Of a stretch of 64,000 nucleotides of DNA, positions 61,401-64,000 are shown in pieces; position 1 is the first letter of the stretch, and every line of letters begins with the position of its first letter. The translations under genes and the position numbers were made by a program. The DNA is from Liolophura sinensis (lineage: Eukaryota; Mollusca; Polyplacophora; Chitonida; Chitonidae), in the NCBI RefSeq assembly GCF_032854445.1, contig NC_088295.1:61361249-61425248 (forward strand). The letters are read 5' to 3'. The notes beneath the pieces are model-generated. The model had not been told where the DNA came from, did not search any database, and saw nothing but the letters and a program-made list of their open reading frames with translations.

Positions 61401-62784
61401 ATTTGGAAGAGGCATAGAACAGTCCTTGCTGTTGTCTTTGCTATAATGAATCATATAACTGGCTGAGATCTGTATCTAAACCAATTGGCTTCGTTACTGC
61501 GAACTGTGTGGCCAGTAATGAGATTGAGCGTGGGATTCACTACTATTCGTAAGCAAGCTTCTTGATGAATACAGTTTTGAAAGAGACCCGTGTGATTGTG
61601 GTTTCAAGTTAAAACAAAATTACCAGCATGGTTCCAAAAGATTGATCGGTGACAAAGGTTAATTTGTTAGACAAGCTTTTAATGATGATGAAATTTAAAA
61701 CATAACCAACTCAGCCAGTTCTGACATGAAATTTTAAAAAAATATTCCAAAAGTTTAAAATATCTCTTACATGTGTTAGTGAAAAAAAATGCTATAAATA
61801 TCACTTCAAGATTGTTTCCTGCTGATGTGCTGATTATGAACTGTGTTCTCAGAGGAAGTGACCCGGGATTTTGTGGAGAATGTCCATGACCCGCTGAAAA
61901 GAAGAGCTAGACTGTTACCATGGAAACCTGATGATTTAACTGACATTCCTGTTACTCAAGTTGAACCAGACGAGGAGTATTTTTTGGTACAGCACTTTGT
62001 ATATTAAAATGTAAAAAAACCTGAAACATTATGGTGAACACCATCATTAACATTTCTTTGAAAACCTATTGGCAATGGACAGAAACTTTTCTTTAAAGTA
62101 GAAGAGGGTATCAAATAAAACTGACATATTTATGTGATTAGAAAGTCTTGAATAACAGGAAAGTCTTAAAAGAAACATTTTTTAAACATCAAACAAAATG
62201 AAAGGTAGGTTTACAATTTTATTTCTTAAGAGTGGAAAAAATAGCTTGTGAAAGCACCTGTGTTAGACAGTAGGCATCTTGCCAGTAACACTCAAAGGGT
62301 TTTCAAATATTGGAATACATTAACTTCTGTGGGGCAAAAAGTCATGAGAAAAAAATGGTGTTCAAATTTTCAGATGTAACTTTTATTTAGTCTTCTATTG
62401 GGAATATATTTGAAAGTAAAGGTATTCTGTGTCTTAATGTGGATACAGTGACAAACAAACTGTTTGCATATACCTTAATATGTGGGAAGGAAAATCATAT
62501 TATAGGGCTGCATCAGTATACACCATATGTACAAATATTAATAAATCTTAATCAGATGAACAGGTATTATGTTGTGTTAACCACATTTTTCAGGAGTACA
62601 GAGGAACCGAGACATTACCAAAGGTGAACAGTGAGACTCCCACCCTCCCCAGAGATCGGTGTGCTAAGGTTTATTTTGACACAAAGATGTACACCAGTTT
62701 CCTAACTGACCCCAGGTTTGAGGCTGTTCAATCTTCAGCCGAGGCAGACATCTGGTGGCTGTGTCGATCTTTCAAGGATTACCA
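55468..62784 (+). CDS. TTLL12: Tubulin tyrosine ligase-like protein 12, first seven coding exons (partial)
   Basis: TTLL12 has a SET-like N-terminal region and a TTL-like C-terminal domain, and has been linked to tubulin and histone modification in vertebrates. Plus-strand exons: 55468-55602, 56878-57008, 57516-57680, 58111-58147, 58507-58666, 61853-61986 and 62594-62784, all GT-AG and in phase. Family marks: FSEFVALHRHQL and IPERYWPTLCTKLQDE with IYDAGDSFQ (exons 1-2); YLVDHAWTYRLPDARAQL, MPGLLERMANLMEV and YKEMWR (exon 3); MPLWYIMDEFGSRIRHSD, FYYVPSQLAFTLLWPLQDL (exon 5); VTRDFVENVHDPLKRRARLL, PWKPDDL (exon 6); FEAVQSSAEADIWWLCRSFK, DYQ (exon 7). The ATG at 55468 (AACCATGCC) was chosen because upstream codons have no family similarity. 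The TTL domain and the end of the gene lie past the window. Intron 5 holds a dead transposon; the intron after exon 7 starts with a tandem array. Confidence 0.95.
55800..56290. other. TTLL12 intron 1, left part
   Basis: No exon or clear repeat recognised. Confidence 0.5.
56295..56515 (+). repeat. Degenerate SINE family 2 copy in TTLL12 intron 1
   Basis: CAGACCCAGGTTCAGTCCTG (box B like), TACTTCCTCACGTAATAC, CTGTTGACTCAGTGTCAGTA and TGGATATCTGTTAGGTGTTA follow the family body in order. Confidence 0.5.
57120..57395 (+). repeat. tRNA-derived SINE in TTLL12 intron 2
   Basis: GGTGCAGGTTCAAACCCGG is a clear box B; CTTGGACGGGGACTTTATGG and ATCTGTAGAC follow. The 3' part has TCTTGCCAAAGGTTGGCGGT and TTACACTGGGCACC, then TCTGACAGGCATCGATTAAG, like 24425-24570. 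Confidence 0.75.
57755..57955 (-). repeat. SINE family 1 copy in TTLL12 intron 3
   Basis: TTACTTATTTATTTGATTG, then TTTTTTTTACGCAATACTGA, TATGGCCAGGATTACGGTGG and GGAAGGCAGGAAGAGCTAGA. It starts about 75 bp after exon 3, antisense to the gene. Confidence 0.88.
59640..61195 (+). pseudogene. Dead pogo/Tigger-like transposase in TTLL12 intron 5
   Basis: Fragments of a pogo-superfamily transposase appear in order, split by stops and frameshifts. First comes a CENPB-type DNA-binding part ending RHHLTLKTRTSVTQQLPNDL. The DDE part follows: TVAQKGEKTFVSRSTGAAKC with LTVTPAMTSKGITLLCLLIF, then GGKSILIMDSCAVHITPTVC (the central D-x-H region), then AIQRPLEAFLDSLYE. The C-terminal part has LILDWIDTAWQAIDQ in one frame and LTRSFGVCGITDAWDWTA in another. 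In-frame stops occur near 59790, 59863 and 60395. An AATAAA near 61210 may be its old polyadenylation signal. Terminal inverted repeats were not found by eye. Confidence 0.8.
61230..61850. other. TTLL12 intron 5, right end
   Basis: No coding or repeat signal recognised between the dead transposon and exon 6. Confidence 0.5.
61990..62590. other. TTLL12 intron 6
   Basis: Plain AT-rich intron; nothing recognised. Confidence 0.6.
62594..62784 (+). CDS. TTLL12: TTLL12 exon 7, last coding exon in the window
   Basis: Starts after TTTTTCAG and ends at the first of the tandem GTGAGT donors, phase 2. It encodes KVYFDTKMYTSFLTDPRFEA and then a segment ending WWLCRSFKDYQ, matching the region just before the TTL domain in the family. 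Use of a later donor of the array would extend the exon by multiples of 100 bases. The codon AAT TCC AAG TCA TTT TAG in the next unit would stop the frame, so only the first donor gives a full protein. Confidence 0.9.
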
Positions 62785-63985
62785 GTGAGTATATGTTTGG
62801 TGTTTTTGTGAGGAATAATTCCAAGTCATTTTAGTAGAGGCTGATGCCTGCATGATGGTGGAATTGATTCTTCAAGGATTACCAGTGAGTATATGTTTGG
62901 TGTTTTTGTGAGGAATAATTCCAAGTCATGTTAGTAGAGGCTGATGTTTGTGTGATCGGTGAATTGATTCTTCAAGGATTACCAGTGAGTATATGTTTGG
63001 TGTTTTTGTGAGGAATAATTCCAAGTTATGTTAGTAGAGGCTGATGCCTGCATGATGGTTGAATTGATTCTTCAAGGATTACCAGTGAGTATATGTTTGG
63101 TGTTTTTGTGAGGAATAATTCCAAGTGATGTTAGTAGAGGTCGATGCCTGCATGATGGTTGAATTGATTCTTCAAGGATTACCAGTGAGTATATGTTTGG
63201 TGTTTTTGTGAGGAATAATTCCAAGTCATGTTAGTAGAGGCTGATGTTTGTGTGATCGGTGAATTGATTCTTCAAGGATTACCAGTGAGTATATGTTTGG
63301 TGTTTTTGTGAGGAATAATTCCAAGTTATGTTAGTAAAGGCTGATGCCTGCATGATGGTTGAATTGATTCTTCAAGGATTACCAGTGAGTATATGTTTGG
63401 TGTTTTTGTGAGGAATAATTCCAAGTCATGTTAGTAGAGGCTGATGTTTGTGTGATCGGTGAATTGATTCTTCAAGGATTACCAGTGAGTATATGTTTGG
63501 TGTTTTTGTGAGGAATAATTCCAAGTGACGTTAGTAGAGGCTGATGCCTGCATGATGGTTGAATCGATTCTTCAAGGATTACCAGTGAGTATATGTTTGG
63601 TGTTTTTGTGAGGAATAATTCCAAGTGATGTTAGTAGAGGTCGATGCCTGCATGATGGTTGAATCGATTCTTCAAGGATTACCAGTGAGTATATGTTTGG
63701 TGTTTTTGTGAGGAATAATTCCAAGTGATGTTAGTAGAGGTCGATGCCTGCATGATGGTTGAATCGATTCTTCAAGGATTACCAGTGAGTATATGTTTGG
63801 TGTTTTTGTGAGGAATAATTCCAAGTCATGTTAGTAGAGGCTGATGTTTGTGTGATCGATGAATTGATTCTTGAAGGATTACCAGTGAGTATATGTTTGG
63901 TGTTTTTGTGAGGAATAATTCCAAGTCATGTTAGTAGAGGCTGATGCCTGCATGATGGTTGAATTGATTCTTCAAGGATTAATAG
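62771..63985 (+). repeat. Tandem array of about 12 x 100 bp: TTLL12 exon 7 end plus splice donor
   Basis: The unit starts TTCAAGGATTACCA|GTGAGT, where the bases before the bar are the last codons of exon 7 (FKDYQ) and GTGAGT is its donor. It continues with ATATGTTTGGTGTTTTTGTG and AGGAATAATTCCAAGT. Starts are at 62771 (real exon), 62871, 62971 and so on every 100 bp to 63871. A degenerate copy at 63971 has lost the donor. Eleven extra GTGAGT donors are intact. Units fall into two types: CTGATGCCTGCATGATGGTT and CTGATGTTTGTGTGATCGGT. The first and last units differ most. Confidence 0.95.
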
Positions 63986-64000
63986 AAAGTTTGTGTAGAG

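Overview
The window looks like nuclear DNA of a lophotrochozoan invertebrate, most likely a mollusc. It is AT-rich, with GT-AG spliced genes, long introns, (AT)n and (GTAT)n microsatellites, and about 25 copies or fragments of tRNA-derived SINEs whose sequence resembles mollusc dispersed repeats. The species cannot be named from sequence alone.

Layout, left to right. 0.9-1.8 kb (+): the last two coding exons of a receptor-like protein with a tyrosine-rich cytoplasmic tail; its ectodomain lies off the left edge. 5.1-5.3 kb (+): a doubtful second exon with an NPIY motif. 10.2-10.95 kb (-): an orphan charged protein. 17.2-20.5 kb (-): a complete four-exon AAR2, the U5 snRNP assembly factor, with a decayed duplicate of exon 3. 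24.8-25.9 kb (-): an orphan basic protein on one exon. 30.8-35.3 kb (+): an orphan 579-aa protein on one large exon, with possible spliced leader exons. 40.3-54.0 kb (-): a complete eight-exon CUEDC2. 55.5 kb to beyond the right edge (+): the first seven coding exons of TTLL12, head-to-head with CUEDC2. The AAR2, CUEDC2 and TTLL12 models rest on phase-consistent splice junctions and residue-level similarity along the protein.

The most unusual signal is a pair of intronic tandem arrays with the same logic. In CUEDC2, intron 5 is filled by about 37 copies of a 115-bp unit that is the 3' half of the CUE-domain exon plus its GTAAGTG splice donor. In TTLL12, the intron after exon 7 begins with about 12 copies of a 100-bp unit that contains the last bases of exon 7 plus its GTGAGT donor. 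Both arrays sit directly downstream of the exon they copy, in the direction of transcription, so each gene presents a ladder of consensus 5' splice sites. Two such arrays in neighbouring, oppositely oriented genes suggest a recurring way of amplifying exon-intron borders in this genome. Whether it affects splicing is open.

Other notable items: a dead pogo/Tigger-like transposon in TTLL12 intron 5, a SINE with a 38-bp segment repeated four times, a 22-bp SINE-tail insertion flanked by 14-bp direct repeats, and several long hairpins. The genes do not form one pathway; they are ordinary neighbours in a repeat-rich region.
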